A stretch of DNA of 64,000 nt from UBA1876 sp964515395. GTDB taxonomy: Bacteria; Synergistota; Synergistia; Synergistales; Thermovirgaceae. The translations under genes and the position numbers were made by a program. A model generated the notes under the pieces. That model was not told the origin of the DNA, searched no databases, and worked only from the letters and a program-made list of their open reading frames with translations. This document shows, in pieces, positions 43,891 through 52,858 of this stretch. Every line of letters begins with the position of its first letter. The stretch's first letter is position 1. The DNA lies in contig CAZERC010000004.1 in the NCBI GenBank assembly GCA_964515395.1, forward strand, positions 6,356 to 70,355. The letters run 5' to 3'.

Positions 43891-45695
43891 GGATCCTCAC
43901 CTCCATCCAGGTGCTGGAGCGAAAGGTGAAGTTCATCCAACTGGGTCTCATCTACCGGCGATGGAGCCCCAGACATGAGGCATTGCGCTTTCTGGGTCTT
44001 CGGAAAGGCAATCACGTCACGTATGGACCGCCTTCTGCACAAAAGCATCACAAGCCGGTCAAACCCCAGTGCAATGCCACCATGAGGCGGCGTCCCCGAT
44101 GACAGGGCATCCAGAAGAAAACCGAAACGTTCCCGGGCTCTTTCCGGGGAAAAGGCCAGGACTTTGAAGAGTCGCTCCTGAACCGACGTATCATGAATCC
44201 TGATCGACCCGCCGCCGATTTCGTAGCCGTTGAGGACAAGATCGTACGCCCTTGATCGAACGGCACCGGGCTGTTCTTCGAGAAGGGGAAGGTCCTCTGG
44301 TTTGGGTGCAGTAAAGGGATGATGCAGGGCTGTCCAGCGCTTTTCCTCTTCATCCCATTCGAGCAGCGGGAATTCCGTTATCCAGGCAAACCTCCAGGTA
44401 TTTTCCTCCACCTGGCCCAGTTGACGTGCCAGTTCTATGCGCAATTGTCCCAGTACGGTGTTTGCTTTCATCCTGTCAGCATCAGCAAGGACAAGTAAAA
44501 GATCTTCTTCCTGCATGTCCGTCTCCCGGATAAGGAACTCCGTTTCCTTTGCTGAAAGGCGTTTTGCCAATGGCCCTTTGAGCGCGCCTTCCTTGAGCCT
44601 GAACGGCGCCGCTCCGGAAGCACCCAGTTCTTTTGTCCGGGATTCAACGTCAGCCTGTTCTTTTCGAGAAAGCGAAGCGCCACCGGGAACACAGAGTCCC
44701 TTGATGGCGCCTCCGGACTCGAGGACTTTCATGAAAGGCTCGAAAGAGGTTTCCCACAAGCCCTCAGAGAGATCTTTTATCTCAAAGGGTATTCTCAGAT
44801 CGGGCTTGTCCGAACCGAATCTTTCCATGGCCTCCTTCCAGGGTATCCGCGGAATGTTTTCTTCGAGGACCACGCCAATGACGGCTTCAAAAATGCCCTT
44901 CATATATTCTTCTATGAGATTCAGGATATCCTTTTCGGTGATGAAACTCATCTCTATGTCGATCTGGGTGAATTCGGGCTGCCTGTCGGCCCGAAGGTCC
45001 TCGTCGCGGAAACACTTGACGATCTGGAAATACCTGTCGAGTCCCCCGATCATGAGAATCTGCTTGAATATCTGCGGTGACTGCGGCAAGGCGAAAAACC
45101 GTCCCGGGATCACGCGGCTCGGGACGAGATAGTCCCGGGCGCCTTCAGGCGTGGATTTTGTCAACGTCGGGGTTTCCACCTCCACGAACCCCCTGGCGGT
45201 CAGAAAATTCCTCGTAAAATTCGCCGCTGCACTTCTGATCCGCAGATTGGTCTGTGCCCCCGTTCTCCTCAGATCGAGATAACGGTATTTCAGGCGTATG
45301 TTTTCATCAACCCTGCCGCCCTCAACCATTTCAAAGGGGGGCTGCTGTGCCTCGGCCAGGATAACGAAATCTTTCACCACCACTTCCCAGTTTCCCGTAT
45401 CCACGGAAGGGTTTTCAGTTCCTTCAGGGCGTTTCCTGACCGTTCCTTTCAGGGCCAGGACAAATTCGTTCCGAAGCGTTTTTGCCCTTTCATAAAGTGT
45501 TTCCCCAAGTTCAGGGCTGAAAACGGTCTGTACGATACCGGAATGATCCCAAAGCTCGATGAAAACAATTCCCCCAAGGTCCCGCCTGCGTCGGACCCAT
45601 CCGTTGAGGACCACATCCTGGTCCTCGTGATTCTCACCTACGAATCCGCAGTTTGTCGTTCGTTTCCAATGTTCATCAAAAAAATCCGTCACCAT
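43866..45695 (-). CDS. aspS: Aspartyl-tRNA synthetase
   Basis: 609 residues, bacterial type with N-terminal OB fold, the class II core and an inserted GAD domain (about 290-420). Motif 1 includes GFVEVETPTLTKSTPEGARD, motif 2 FRDEDLRADRQPEFTQIDIE, and motif 3 GGIALGFDRLVML. Start 21 nt after hisS. Organisms of this group often use a non-discriminating form, which sequence alone does not settle. Confidence 0.97.
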   Translation of the reverse strand: MVTDFFDEHWKRTTNCGFVGENHEDQDVVLNGWVRRRRDLGGIVFIELWDHSGIVQTVFSPELGETLYERAKTLRNEFVLALKGTVRKRPEGTENPSVDTGNWEVVVKDFVILAEAQQPPFEMVEGGRVDENIRLKYRYLDLRRTGAQTNLRIRSAAANFTRNFLTARGFVEVETPTLTKSTPEGARDYLVPSRVIPGRFFALPQSPQIFKQILMIGGLDRYFQIVKCFRDEDLRADRQPEFTQIDIEMSFITEKDILNLIEEYMKGIFEAVIGVVLEENIPRIPWKEAMERFGSDKPDLRIPFEIKDLSEGLWETSFEPFMKVLESGGAIKGLCVPGGASLSRKEQADVESRTKELGASGAAPFRLKEGALKGPLAKRLSAKETEFLIRETDMQEEDLLLVLADADRMKANTVLGQLRIELARQLGQVEENTWRFAWITEFPLLEWDEEEKRWTALHHPFTAPKPEDLPLLEEQPGAVRSRAYDLVLNGYEIGGGSIRIHDTSVQERLFKVLAFSPERARERFGFLLDALSSGTPPHGGIALGFDRLVMLLCRRRSIRDVIAFPKTQKAQCLMSGAPSPVDETQLDELHLSLQHLDGGEDPWNGEDEV

Positions 45696-45716
45696 GGTGT
45701 TCTTTTCCTCCAGGCT

Positions 45717-46997
45717 TTACCGGCGCGCTCTGGCTATACCGGCACGTTCCAGATATTCAAGGCCCTCGTTCATCGTGAGGGTCTGCTGCTCTCCGGTTCC
45801 CATGTCTTTCAGCGTCACCTTCCCTGAGCGAAGCTCATCCTCGCCGATAACGCAAACGTATCTTACCCCGGAGGTATTGGCTGTCTTGAATTGAGCCTTC
45901 AGGCTCCGGTTCAGGAAATCCATGTCCGAAGAAATACCGGCGTTGCGCAGCTTGTGCATGACTTCAAAGGCCATCGTTCTGGATTCTTCACCGGCGGACG
46001 CCACATACACGTCGGTGCGCGGCTGAGGCCCGAAGTCACATCCTTGCTGTTCCATGGACAGGACGATTCGTTCCACGCCGGCGGCGAAGCCCACGCCGGG
46101 CGTAGGGTCGCCGCCTATGGCCTCGGCGAGGTTATCGTACCGTCCTCCGCCACATACCGCATTCTGCGCACCCAGGTCCCCTGAAAGCACTTCATACGCG
46201 GTTTTCGTGTAATAGTCCAGTCCACGTACGAGTCGTTTGTCGATGCCGAACTCCACCCCAATGGCACGAAGGCCGCTCTCGACGCCTTCGAAGTGTTCCC
46301 TGCATTCATTACAAAGATGATCCAAAGTCTGCGGGGCATCTTCCGTAATGGCCTTGCACTCGGGATTCTTGCAATCCAGTATCCTCAAAGGGTTCCTGTC
46401 GTACCTGTCTCGACAGGAAGGACAGAGTTTCTCGAAATGCGGCTTGAGGAAATCCCTGAGCGCATCCTTGTAGGCGGGACGACATGCCGGACAGCCCACG
46501 GAGTTGATTTTGACTTCAAGACCCCGTAATCCGAGGCGTCGGAATATTTCAAGGGACAGATCAATCACTTCCGCATCGACGAGGGGATTCTGCGCACCAA
46601 TGGCTTCAAAATCAAGCTGCCAGAACTGACGATAACGGCCTTTCTGCGGTCGCTCATAGCGAAACATGGGGCCAGCGTTCCAGAGCTTCACCGGTTGTTG
46701 CTGCCCGGACATGCCGTTTTCAAGGTAGGAACGCACCATGGATGCCGAAAGTTCCGGCCGGAGGGTAATGCTTCTGCCTCCCCTGTCGGTAAATGTGTAC
46801 ATTTCTTTTTCCACCACGTCGGTGGTTTCGCCCACGCCTCTGGAAAAAAGTTCCGTGTGCTCGAAAACGGGCAAATGTATTTCCCTGTATCCAAAATCAC
46901 GGGCCACTTCACTGCTGATCTTGAAGACATGGGCCCATTTCCATGATTCTCCGGGAAGTATGTCACGCACACCTCTTGGGGCCTTGATAGCTGACAT
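45717..46997 (-). CDS. hisS: Histidyl-tRNA synthetase
   Basis: 426 residues from ATG 46997 (AAGGAGG 9 nt upstream). It starts with APRGVRDILPGE, contains LRPELSASMVR, FRYERPQKGRYRQFWQLDFE (motif 2), RGLDYYTKTAYEV and GGGRYDNL, and ends with the anticodon-binding domain. No T-box leader was seen upstream. Confidence 0.97.
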   Translation of the reverse strand: MSAIKAPRGVRDILPGESWKWAHVFKISSEVARDFGYREIHLPVFEHTELFSRGVGETTDVVEKEMYTFTDRGGRSITLRPELSASMVRSYLENGMSGQQQPVKLWNAGPMFRYERPQKGRYRQFWQLDFEAIGAQNPLVDAEVIDLSLEIFRRLGLRGLEVKINSVGCPACRPAYKDALRDFLKPHFEKLCPSCRDRYDRNPLRILDCKNPECKAITEDAPQTLDHLCNECREHFEGVESGLRAIGVEFGIDKRLVRGLDYYTKTAYEVLSGDLGAQNAVCGGGRYDNLAEAIGGDPTPGVGFAAGVERIVLSMEQQGCDFGPQPRTDVYVASAGEESRTMAFEVMHKLRNAGISSDMDFLNRSLKAQFKTANTSGVRYVCVIGEDELRSGKVTLKDMGTGEQQTLTMNEGLEYLERAGIARARR

Positions 46998-47093
46998 GAT
47001 GCCACATCCTCCTTGCCTTTGTATGGAACCGGCGCCCGGATTCAGCACCCGGACTTCCGACCGGAAAAACTACACCTTTCTCGATATCGTTAA

Positions 47094-47121
47094 ATTGTAC
47101 CATTCAGGAAATGCTCTGCAA
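47094..47121 (-). promoter_or_regulatory. Putative hisS-aspS promoter
   Basis: Minus strand: TTGCAG (47116-47121), 16-nt spacer, TACAAT (47094-47099); it lies about 100 nt upstream of hisS. Confidence 0.55.
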
Positions 47122-47139
47122 CGAGGTTCCAGACAGGAA

Positions 47140-47166
47140 AAGGGCCTGCCTTTGCGACAGGCCCTT
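47140..47166 (-). terminator. Terminator after spoVS
   Basis: 9-bp stem (AAGGGCCTG, 47140-47148 with 47158-47166), followed by TTTTCC on the minus strand. Confidence 0.8.
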
Positions 47167-47224
47167 CGGCATTCCCTGAACGATTTTCGGGTAAACGCTG
47201 TTTCAGCATTTGGCCTCTACAGGG

Positions 47225-47485
47225 CTAACGACTCTCGAGCTGAAACTTGATGGCTGTCCTTTCCTCTCCATCTATCTCTATTTTGGCAAAGGCGGGAATG
47301 CAAATCAGGTCGATCCCGTTTGGTGCGACATATCCGCGAGCGATGGCAATGGATTTGATGGACTGGTTGACAGCACCCGCCCCGACTGCCTGTACCTCGA
47401 CAGAACCTTTTTCTCGCAATACGGCTGCAATCGCTCCTGCAACAGACTTGGGTTGAGAGTTTGCAGAGACCTTAAGCACTTCCAT
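47225..47485 (-). CDS. spoVS: SpoVS (stage V sporulation protein S-like)
   Basis: 86 residues from ATG 47485, exactly the SpoVS length: MEVLKVSANSQPKSVAGAIA at the start and the GAGAVNQSIKSIAIARGY core. An Alba-like small nucleic-acid-binding fold; in Bacillus it acts in sporulation and in other bacteria as a general regulator. It occurs widely in non-spore-formers, so it is not evidence for sporulation here. Confidence 0.96.
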   Translation of the reverse strand: MEVLKVSANSQPKSVAGAIAAVLREKGSVEVQAVGAGAVNQSIKSIAIARGYVAPNGIDLICIPAFAKIEIDGEERTAIKFQLESR

Positions 47486-47573
47486 GGAAAAATCGCCCTC
47501 CCCTTGCACTCCGTCTTCGCGTTCGGTCATCTCATTGAAAAGACCAGCGCTTTATTGTGGTTACACAACGCCA

Positions 47574-47603
47574 AGTATACCTCGATGAGCCACTTTACAT
47601 CAA
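47574..47603 (-). promoter_or_regulatory. Putative spoVS promoter
   Basis: Minus strand: TTGATG (47598-47603), 18-nt spacer, TATACT (47574-47579), about 90 nt upstream of the start codon. Confidence 0.5.
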
Positions 47604-47648
47604 GTCTTCAGATTCCCGAAGCTTTAGAAGGGCTCCATGAACGATCCG

Positions 47649-49493
47649 TTATCGTTCTCTCGGAAGCCAGTTGAGAAACTCCTCGAGGCCGAGCCGACGG
47701 AGCAAAGGTGGTTCCGGAATCCCTTCATCGTCCCATTTGCGGAAACGATAATACTCCTCAAGCTGCAACTCAAGGTCCGGCAGCAGGTCCGCCGAACCAC
47801 CTGACCCCCTCGTTTCCTTAAGGATCCTTTCCGGAAGGGTATCATCGGAGCGCCTGAATCCCATTCCGGCATTGAAGAGACGTTTCATGTTGTAGATCCT
47901 TTCACCTGTTTTGAGGAACTCCTCCTGGCTCATGTCCCATCCGGCTATATCCTTGAGCCACTGGCGCATGGTAGCGATGTCGATACCGGAGAGAACGGCA
48001 AACTTGCAGATTTTCAGTGAGTCAAGCATGCTCGACAGATTCTGAAACTTTGCCGTCATGACTCCTTTACCCTCATCTTTTGTACGGTCCAGCTTTTCAG
48101 GGTACCCTAACTCCTGGAAAGTCGCTGAGCGCTCCCAGGGATAGGTGTAACTGTTGAGATGACACGCACCGCGGACAGATGTCGCATACCCAGACGCGAG
48201 ACTTTTGAAACACCTGGGATCATGGGCCGGAAACTCAAGACCTTTCGACTGGATGGCGAAGTCTTCAGAGCCTTTCCCGATCTTTTTGGCGACTTTTTTC
48301 GTTCCCTGTCCCAAAAGGACACCGATGCCTCTTTGGAGGGCAATCTTTTCTGTCAGTTCAAGGACCATCCGGCCATCGCCCCACCGTATGGGCTTTTCAC
48401 TGTTCTTTTCCGTTAAAAGACCTCTTTCGTACAATTCCATGGAAAAGGCTATGACCGATCCTGTGGAAATGGTGTCAAGACCCATGCGGTTGCACATGTC
48501 GTTTGTTCGGGCAACCATTTCAAGATCTTCCACAAGACAACAGCTTCCAAGCATGGCGACCGTTTCGTACTCGGGCCCCCCGCATTTTCTGCCGTCCAGC
48601 TCCACAACTCTCCCGCACCTGATCGGGCAGGCCATGCAGCCGTAGTTCGATGCAAGAATGGTGTCAGCCATTTTCTGTCCCGTGATGGATTCTACCGCCG
48701 GGAAGGTGCCCTCGCTCCAGTTCTTGATGGGAAGGTCGCCAAACTCTTCCGCAGCTGCCGTTCCTCCAGCCGTTCCGTATAAAGTCAGGCCTGCGGCTTT
48801 CTCCTTGAGCAAGGCGTTTTTCTCACGGATCGATGCCGTCAAGGAGGAGCGATCCCTGATCTCCGTCGTGTTGTCTCCTCCGGTAACAATGGCCTTGATG
48901 TTTTTCGAGCCCATGACCGCTCCTGCACCGCCTCTTCCTGATGCCCGGGCGTCAGGACCGTCATGAAAGATCCCGGCCAGCAAAACCTGATTCTCACCTG
49001 CCGGACCGATGCAGGAAACCCCCAGGTTTTTGCCGAAAAGTTCCGATACTTTCCCAGCTGTCTCCATGGTGTCAAGACCCCACAGGTCTTCAGCGTCCCT
49101 GAAGCCTATCACTCCGTCAAAAACGGTCAGGCACAAGGGGTTTTCGGACCGCCCCAGAATGACAAGCCCGTCGAATCCGGCACGTTTCAAGTGAAAACCG
49201 AAGCTTCCTCCGGCGTCGGATTCAAGAAACGCCCCCGTCAGCGGAGACCTCGTGACGACCTGATGTCTGCCCGATGTCGGAACCCCTGTACCTTGATAGG
49301 GACCCGTCATGTAAATCAGCGGATTCTCCGGGGCCAACGGTTCCGTCCCTGGAGTGCAATACTTGAGCAGAAAAAAGGTGCCCATGCCTGAACCACCGAT
49401 ATAGGATCTCGCAAAATTCTCGTCAAACTCTATCGTTCCGGCGGTACGGTTCGTTACATCAATCAAGGCAATCCTGCCGTGGTATCCAAACAT
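47649..49493 (-). CDS. Aldehyde:ferredoxin oxidoreductase (tungsten pterin enzyme)
   Basis: 614 residues of the AOR family. N-terminal pterin-binding domain (MTGPYQGTGVPTSGRHQVVTRSPLTG in pieces), then the [4Fe-4S] ligands CMACPIRC (CxxCxxxC, about 290) and a later Cys in KICKF. The enzyme oxidises aldehydes to acids with ferredoxin and carries tungsten or molybdenum bispterin. In amino-acid fermenters it handles aldehydes from 2-oxo acids. The upstream MoaD-like gene is on the same strand, 48 nt away, as in many AOR operons. Confidence 0.92.
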   Translation of the reverse strand: MFGYHGRIALIDVTNRTAGTIEFDENFARSYIGGSGMGTFFLLKYCTPGTEPLAPENPLIYMTGPYQGTGVPTSGRHQVVTRSPLTGAFLESDAGGSFGFHLKRAGFDGLVILGRSENPLCLTVFDGVIGFRDAEDLWGLDTMETAGKVSELFGKNLGVSCIGPAGENQVLLAGIFHDGPDARASGRGGAGAVMGSKNIKAIVTGGDNTTEIRDRSSLTASIREKNALLKEKAAGLTLYGTAGGTAAAEEFGDLPIKNWSEGTFPAVESITGQKMADTILASNYGCMACPIRCGRVVELDGRKCGGPEYETVAMLGSCCLVEDLEMVARTNDMCNRMGLDTISTGSVIAFSMELYERGLLTEKNSEKPIRWGDGRMVLELTEKIALQRGIGVLLGQGTKKVAKKIGKGSEDFAIQSKGLEFPAHDPRCFKSLASGYATSVRGACHLNSYTYPWERSATFQELGYPEKLDRTKDEGKGVMTAKFQNLSSMLDSLKICKFAVLSGIDIATMRQWLKDIAGWDMSQEEFLKTGERIYNMKRLFNAGMGFRRSDDTLPERILKETRGSGGSADLLPDLELQLEEYYRFRKWDDEGIPEPPLLRRLGLEEFLNWLPRER

Positions 49494-49541
49494 TCTGTTC
49501 CCCCCCTGATATACATCCAGGCTGTCTCTTCGAAATACAAT

Positions 49542-49799
49542 TCAACCACTTTCCATGGTTCCGACAAAAAGGAGGAGAGCACCGTCGTAGAGGGGATCCT
49601 CCCGGGCTACGGCCCTTGGGGCGCCTCCTTCCATCATGCAGACAAGTCCATCCTGTCTCTCGATGAAAGAAGCTCCGTACTTCCGCCGGAGTTCATCCAG
49701 GGCATCACCGATGACGGCAGTCTCATCAAGAAGAAGAGTCTCCTCATCCTTTTTGGCCGCCGCCCTGTACGGTCCATGATACCTGACACGGACTTTCAC
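49542..49799 (-). CDS. MoaD/ThiS-like sulfur-carrier protein
   Basis: 85 residues, ubiquitin-like fold: MKVRVRYHGPY start, hydrophobic middle and the PLYDGALLLFVGT strand. It ends in Ser-Gly where MoaD/ThiS normally end in Gly-Gly, so thiocarboxylation on the last Gly is still possible. GTG start at 49799. Its position directly before the AOR gene suggests a role in the tungstopterin cofactor. Confidence 0.75.
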   Translation of the reverse strand: MKVRVRYHGPYRAAAKKDEETLLLDETAVIGDALDELRRKYGASFIERQDGLVCMMEGGAPRAVAREDPLYDGALLLFVGTMESG

Positions 49800-49825
49800 A
49801 GTGAAATCCTCACCACGCGAAATTT

Positions 49826-50281
49826 CTAGTCCTTCAACGTTCCCGAACTTCTGAGCAGGTGATCCAGCAGATCCGCCCTGCTGACCATTCCGATAAAAAC
49901 CTTTTCGGAAACGACGGGCGCCCTCTTGAGGTTTTCCCTCATCATGATCATGGCGACCTGGAAATCACTGTCATCAACGTCGAAAGTGACCACATCCCGG
50001 ACCATGAACTTTTCCACAGGGTCCAGACTGACCTTGCGAAGACGCTTGCTGAATTGATCGAAATCAGGAAGGAAAGAAGGATCCTGAAGGAGGTCAAAAT
50101 ATCCCGGCAAGGCGGCTTTGACAATATCTTTCTCGCTGATGAAACCCTTGATCGCTCCGTCCCCGTTCAACACCGGAACACCGGAAATCCGGTGCACCGA
50201 AAGGACCTCTACGGCTTCAGCCACGGTCGTCTCCGGAGTTATGGCTGTCAGATCCAGGTCCATAAGATCTCCTATACGCAT
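49826..50281 (-). CDS. CBS-domain protein
   Basis: 151 residues, two CBS domains in tandem (about 1-60 and 85-145): LTAITPETTVAEAVEVLSVHRISGVPVLN and its second-half counterpart VAMIMMRENLKRAPVV. Such free Bateman modules sense adenosine nucleotides. It lies between the ArsB/NhaD-type carrier and the MoaD-like gene, with gaps of 26-75 nt, all on one strand. Confidence 0.88.
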   Translation of the reverse strand: MRIGDLMDLDLTAITPETTVAEAVEVLSVHRISGVPVLNGDGAIKGFISEKDIVKAALPGYFDLLQDPSFLPDFDQFSKRLRKVSLDPVEKFMVRDVVTFDVDDSDFQVAMIMMRENLKRAPVVSEKVFIGMVSRADLLDHLLRSSGTLKD

Positions 50282-50350
50282 GGACTCACCTCCGTTACAT
50301 CACAACTACGGCGACAGGATCAAAGCAGGTCCTCCGGTGCAAGTCCGGCC

Positions 50351-51634
50351 TCAAAATATGCCGCCGTAACGAACTACAAGATACATACTGCTGACCGCCA
50401 GAGAAATCAGCACCACCCGTATCCCCGCTTGCATGAAGGCGGAAAAGGTGATTTTGGTTCCCTCCCGTTCAGCCATGTCGGCAACAATGATGTTCGCCGC
50501 AGCTCCAAGATAGGTGCCGTTTCCGCCGAGACACGCTCCCAGGGCCAGGGCCCAAAACAAGGGTTCCGACTCCATCCCCAGGGTAAAAGCCATCTCATCG
50601 ACGATAAAGACGAAAGTTGCCGTGAAGGCGACGTTATTGATGAAACAACACGTCAATCCTGATATCCATAATACCGCCAGCAGCGCCAAAACGGGATGTC
50701 CCTGAAGAAAAGGAGCCATCCATCCCGTCGCCGCGCTGATCACTCCTGTATGTTTCAAGCCGCCCACGACAATGAAAAGTGCGGCGAAAAAGACGAGGGT
50801 GGCCCATTCGATGTCATCCTGCAAGATTTTTTCCCCGCTCACGGGGATAACCATAAGGAGGAGAGCCGCACCGAAAAGGGCGATGACGGCTGCATCAAGA
50901 TGAAGGAGATGATGTACCAGAAAGCCGAAAAACACCGCTGCAAGGGCGACAGCAGTCTTGACGAGAAGTGCTTTGTCTTTTATGACACGACTTTCATCAA
51001 CCCTGGAAATCTTCTCGCTATCCCCTCTGACTTTGAATAGCACTCCCTTGTACCGATACATGAGGTAGGCGATGACGACGAAGAAAATCAATGTTGCAGC
51101 AGGCGCGAGATGAATAAGAAAATCCGCGAAGGATAAATTTGCAAAGGATCCGATGATGATGTTTGGGGGATCTCCGACGAGAGTAGCCGTGCCTCCGATG
51201 TTGGAAGCAAAGGCTTCGGTTATGAGAAAAGGCAGGGGATTCACGTCCATGAGATCCACAAGGGAAATGACGATGGGACTGACCAGAAGAACGGTAGTGA
51301 CATTGTCGAGGAAGGCCGACAGGACGGCAGTAACGGTCGCAATGGCGACGAAAGTGAGCGGAACGCTGCCCCGGGTCAATTTCACCGACTTGATGGCTAT
51401 GAACTGAAAGACTCCGGTACGCGACAGGACGCCGACGATAATCATCATCCCCATCAGCAACCCGATGGTGTTGAAATCGATGAAAAGCACCGCCTCTTCC
51501 GCCGGCAGTGTTCCGGTTACCATGAGGAGTACCGCGCCGAGCAACGCCACCACGCTTCTGTGCCTGACACCCGTTGCAACGGCAATAATTGTCGCGATGA
51601 AAACAACAATGGCGATCAGGGCACCAATGTCCAT
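50351..51634 (-). CDS. ArsB/NhaD-superfamily ion transporter (CitMHS/P-protein-like)
   Basis: 427 residues, about 11-12 helices in two repeats. The repeat signatures SAFLDNVTTVLLVSPIV and ASNIGGTATLVGDPPNI in the first half correspond to CCFINNVAFTATFVF and GACLGGNGTYLGAAANI in the second. Members transport arsenite, Na+/H+ or organic anions. Start ATG 51634 behind GGGGGG. The transported ion is not known. Confidence 0.88.
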   Translation of the reverse strand: MDIGALIAIVVFIATIIAVATGVRHRSVVALLGAVLLMVTGTLPAEEAVLFIDFNTIGLLMGMMIIVGVLSRTGVFQFIAIKSVKLTRGSVPLTFVAIATVTAVLSAFLDNVTTVLLVSPIVISLVDLMDVNPLPFLITEAFASNIGGTATLVGDPPNIIIGSFANLSFADFLIHLAPAATLIFFVVIAYLMYRYKGVLFKVRGDSEKISRVDESRVIKDKALLVKTAVALAAVFFGFLVHHLLHLDAAVIALFGAALLLMVIPVSGEKILQDDIEWATLVFFAALFIVVGGLKHTGVISAATGWMAPFLQGHPVLALLAVLWISGLTCCFINNVAFTATFVFIVDEMAFTLGMESEPLFWALALGACLGGNGTYLGAAANIIVADMAEREGTKITFSAFMQAGIRVVLISLAVSSMYLVVRYGGIF

Positions 51635-51770
51635 GACGTCCCCCCTTCCCGGCACAAATGAATAGTATACGCACTAAAACGACCCCAATCAAACCCCCGG
51701 ACCGGCCTTCTCTCGTCACAAGCGTTTCCATCGCATTCGCCGCGTTTCCCTTACCCCCTCTACCAGGCAT

Positions 51771-51799
51771 TTGACGGGATCCTTCCGAAACCCTATGAT
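51771..51799 (+). promoter_or_regulatory. Promoter of the osmoprotectant transporter operon
   Basis: TTGACG (51771-51776), 17-nt spacer, TATGAT (51794-51799), about 84 nt before the first start codon. Confidence 0.65.
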
Positions 51800-51882
51800 A
51801 GCAACACATTAAACAGGTCCATGCCGTGGACAACGAATACGAATCAAGGCTGCTCGATTTGCCGGAAGGAGTGAAAAAAGGA

Positions 51883-52830
51883 ATGGACAAGACCTCTGCT
51901 CGACACTGTGTCGCTGTATTTCTTGCGCTGGTGCTGCTGACGGCATCGGCGGTCATGAGTATTCCCTCGTCCGGTTTGGCTGAAAGTCCCGTCCGGGTCG
52001 CCTCCAAAATCGACACTGAAGGGGGCCTTCTTGGACAAGTCATCGTGATTCTGCTTGAAAGCCATGACATCCCCGTTGAGGACAAGACGGCGCTCGGTGC
52101 AACCAATGTCGTCAGACAGGCCATAATCGCCGGAGAAGTCGACATATATCCGGAATATACCGGTAACGGCTACTACTTTTTCGAGGGAACGGACCCCAAA
52201 ACCTGGAAAAACGCCCAAAAGGCCTATGAAACGGTCTCACGGCTCGACCTTGAACAAAACGGCATCGTCTGGCTTGAGCCCGCGCCGGCCAACAACACAT
52301 GGGCCATCGCTTCCAGAAGGGATCTGGCTGAAAGGGAAGGCCTGAAGACGCTGGAGGATTTCGCGGATTACGTCAATAGCGGCGGGAAAGTCAGACTGGC
52401 CTGTTCGGAAGAATTCGCAAGCCGTCCTGACGTTTTGCCGGCCTTTGAAAAAGCCTATGGTTTCCGCCTCGAAAAAGATCAGCTGCTCATCCTTTCCGGC
52501 GGCAATACCGCACAAACGGAACAGGCGGCATCCATGGGTACCGATGGCGTCAATTTTGCCATGGCCTACGGTACTGACGGCGGAATATCCGTCCTCGACC
52601 TGGTGGTTCTGGAAGATTCAAAGGGAGTCCAGCCCGTCTATGAACCTGCGCCGATCATCCGGGAAGACATTCTCGAAAGGTATCCCGAAATCGCCGAAAT
52701 TCTTGCGCCGGTTTTCAGGAACCTGGGGATGAAAACACTCCAGGAACTTAACGGCAAGATCGCCGTTGAGGGCCTGGCCCCGGCATCTGTAGCCAGAACG
52801 TATTTACAGGAACAGGGCCTCGTCGACTGA
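51883..52830 (+). CDS. Glycine betaine/choline ABC transporter substrate-binding protein (OpuC/OsmF-like)
   Basis: 315 residues from ATG 51883, with a signal peptide (HCVAVFLALVLLTASAVMS). OpuAC-type fold: VASKIDTEGGLLGQVIVILLE and GEVDIYPEYTGNGYYFF are the classical choline/betaine-binding segments (aromatic pocket around Tyr). No lipobox is obvious, so it is probably periplasmic. First gene of a three-gene unit with two permeases. Confidence 0.9.
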   Translation: MDKTSARHCVAVFLALVLLTASAVMSIPSSGLAESPVRVASKIDTEGGLLGQVIVILLESHDIPVEDKTALGATNVVRQAIIAGEVDIYPEYTGNGYYFFEGTDPKTWKNAQKAYETVSRLDLEQNGIVWLEPAPANNTWAIASRRDLAEREGLKTLEDFADYVNSGGKVRLACSEEFASRPDVLPAFEKAYGFRLEKDQLLILSGGNTAQTEQAASMGTDGVNFAMAYGTDGGISVLDLVVLEDSKGVQPVYEPAPIIREDILERYPEIAEILAPVFRNLGMKTLQELNGKIAVEGLAPASVARTYLQEQGLVD

Positions 52831-52858
52831 CGGCGTGCCCCCTGAAAGCCGAGAGAAG

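Noticed and set aside
46998..47224. T-box leader upstream of hisS
   Set aside because: No T-box core or specifier hairpin seen; only a simple promoter and the spoVS terminator.
47225..47485. spoVS as a sign of sporulation
   Set aside because: SpoVS is common in non-spore-forming anaerobes; no other sporulation gene is in the window.
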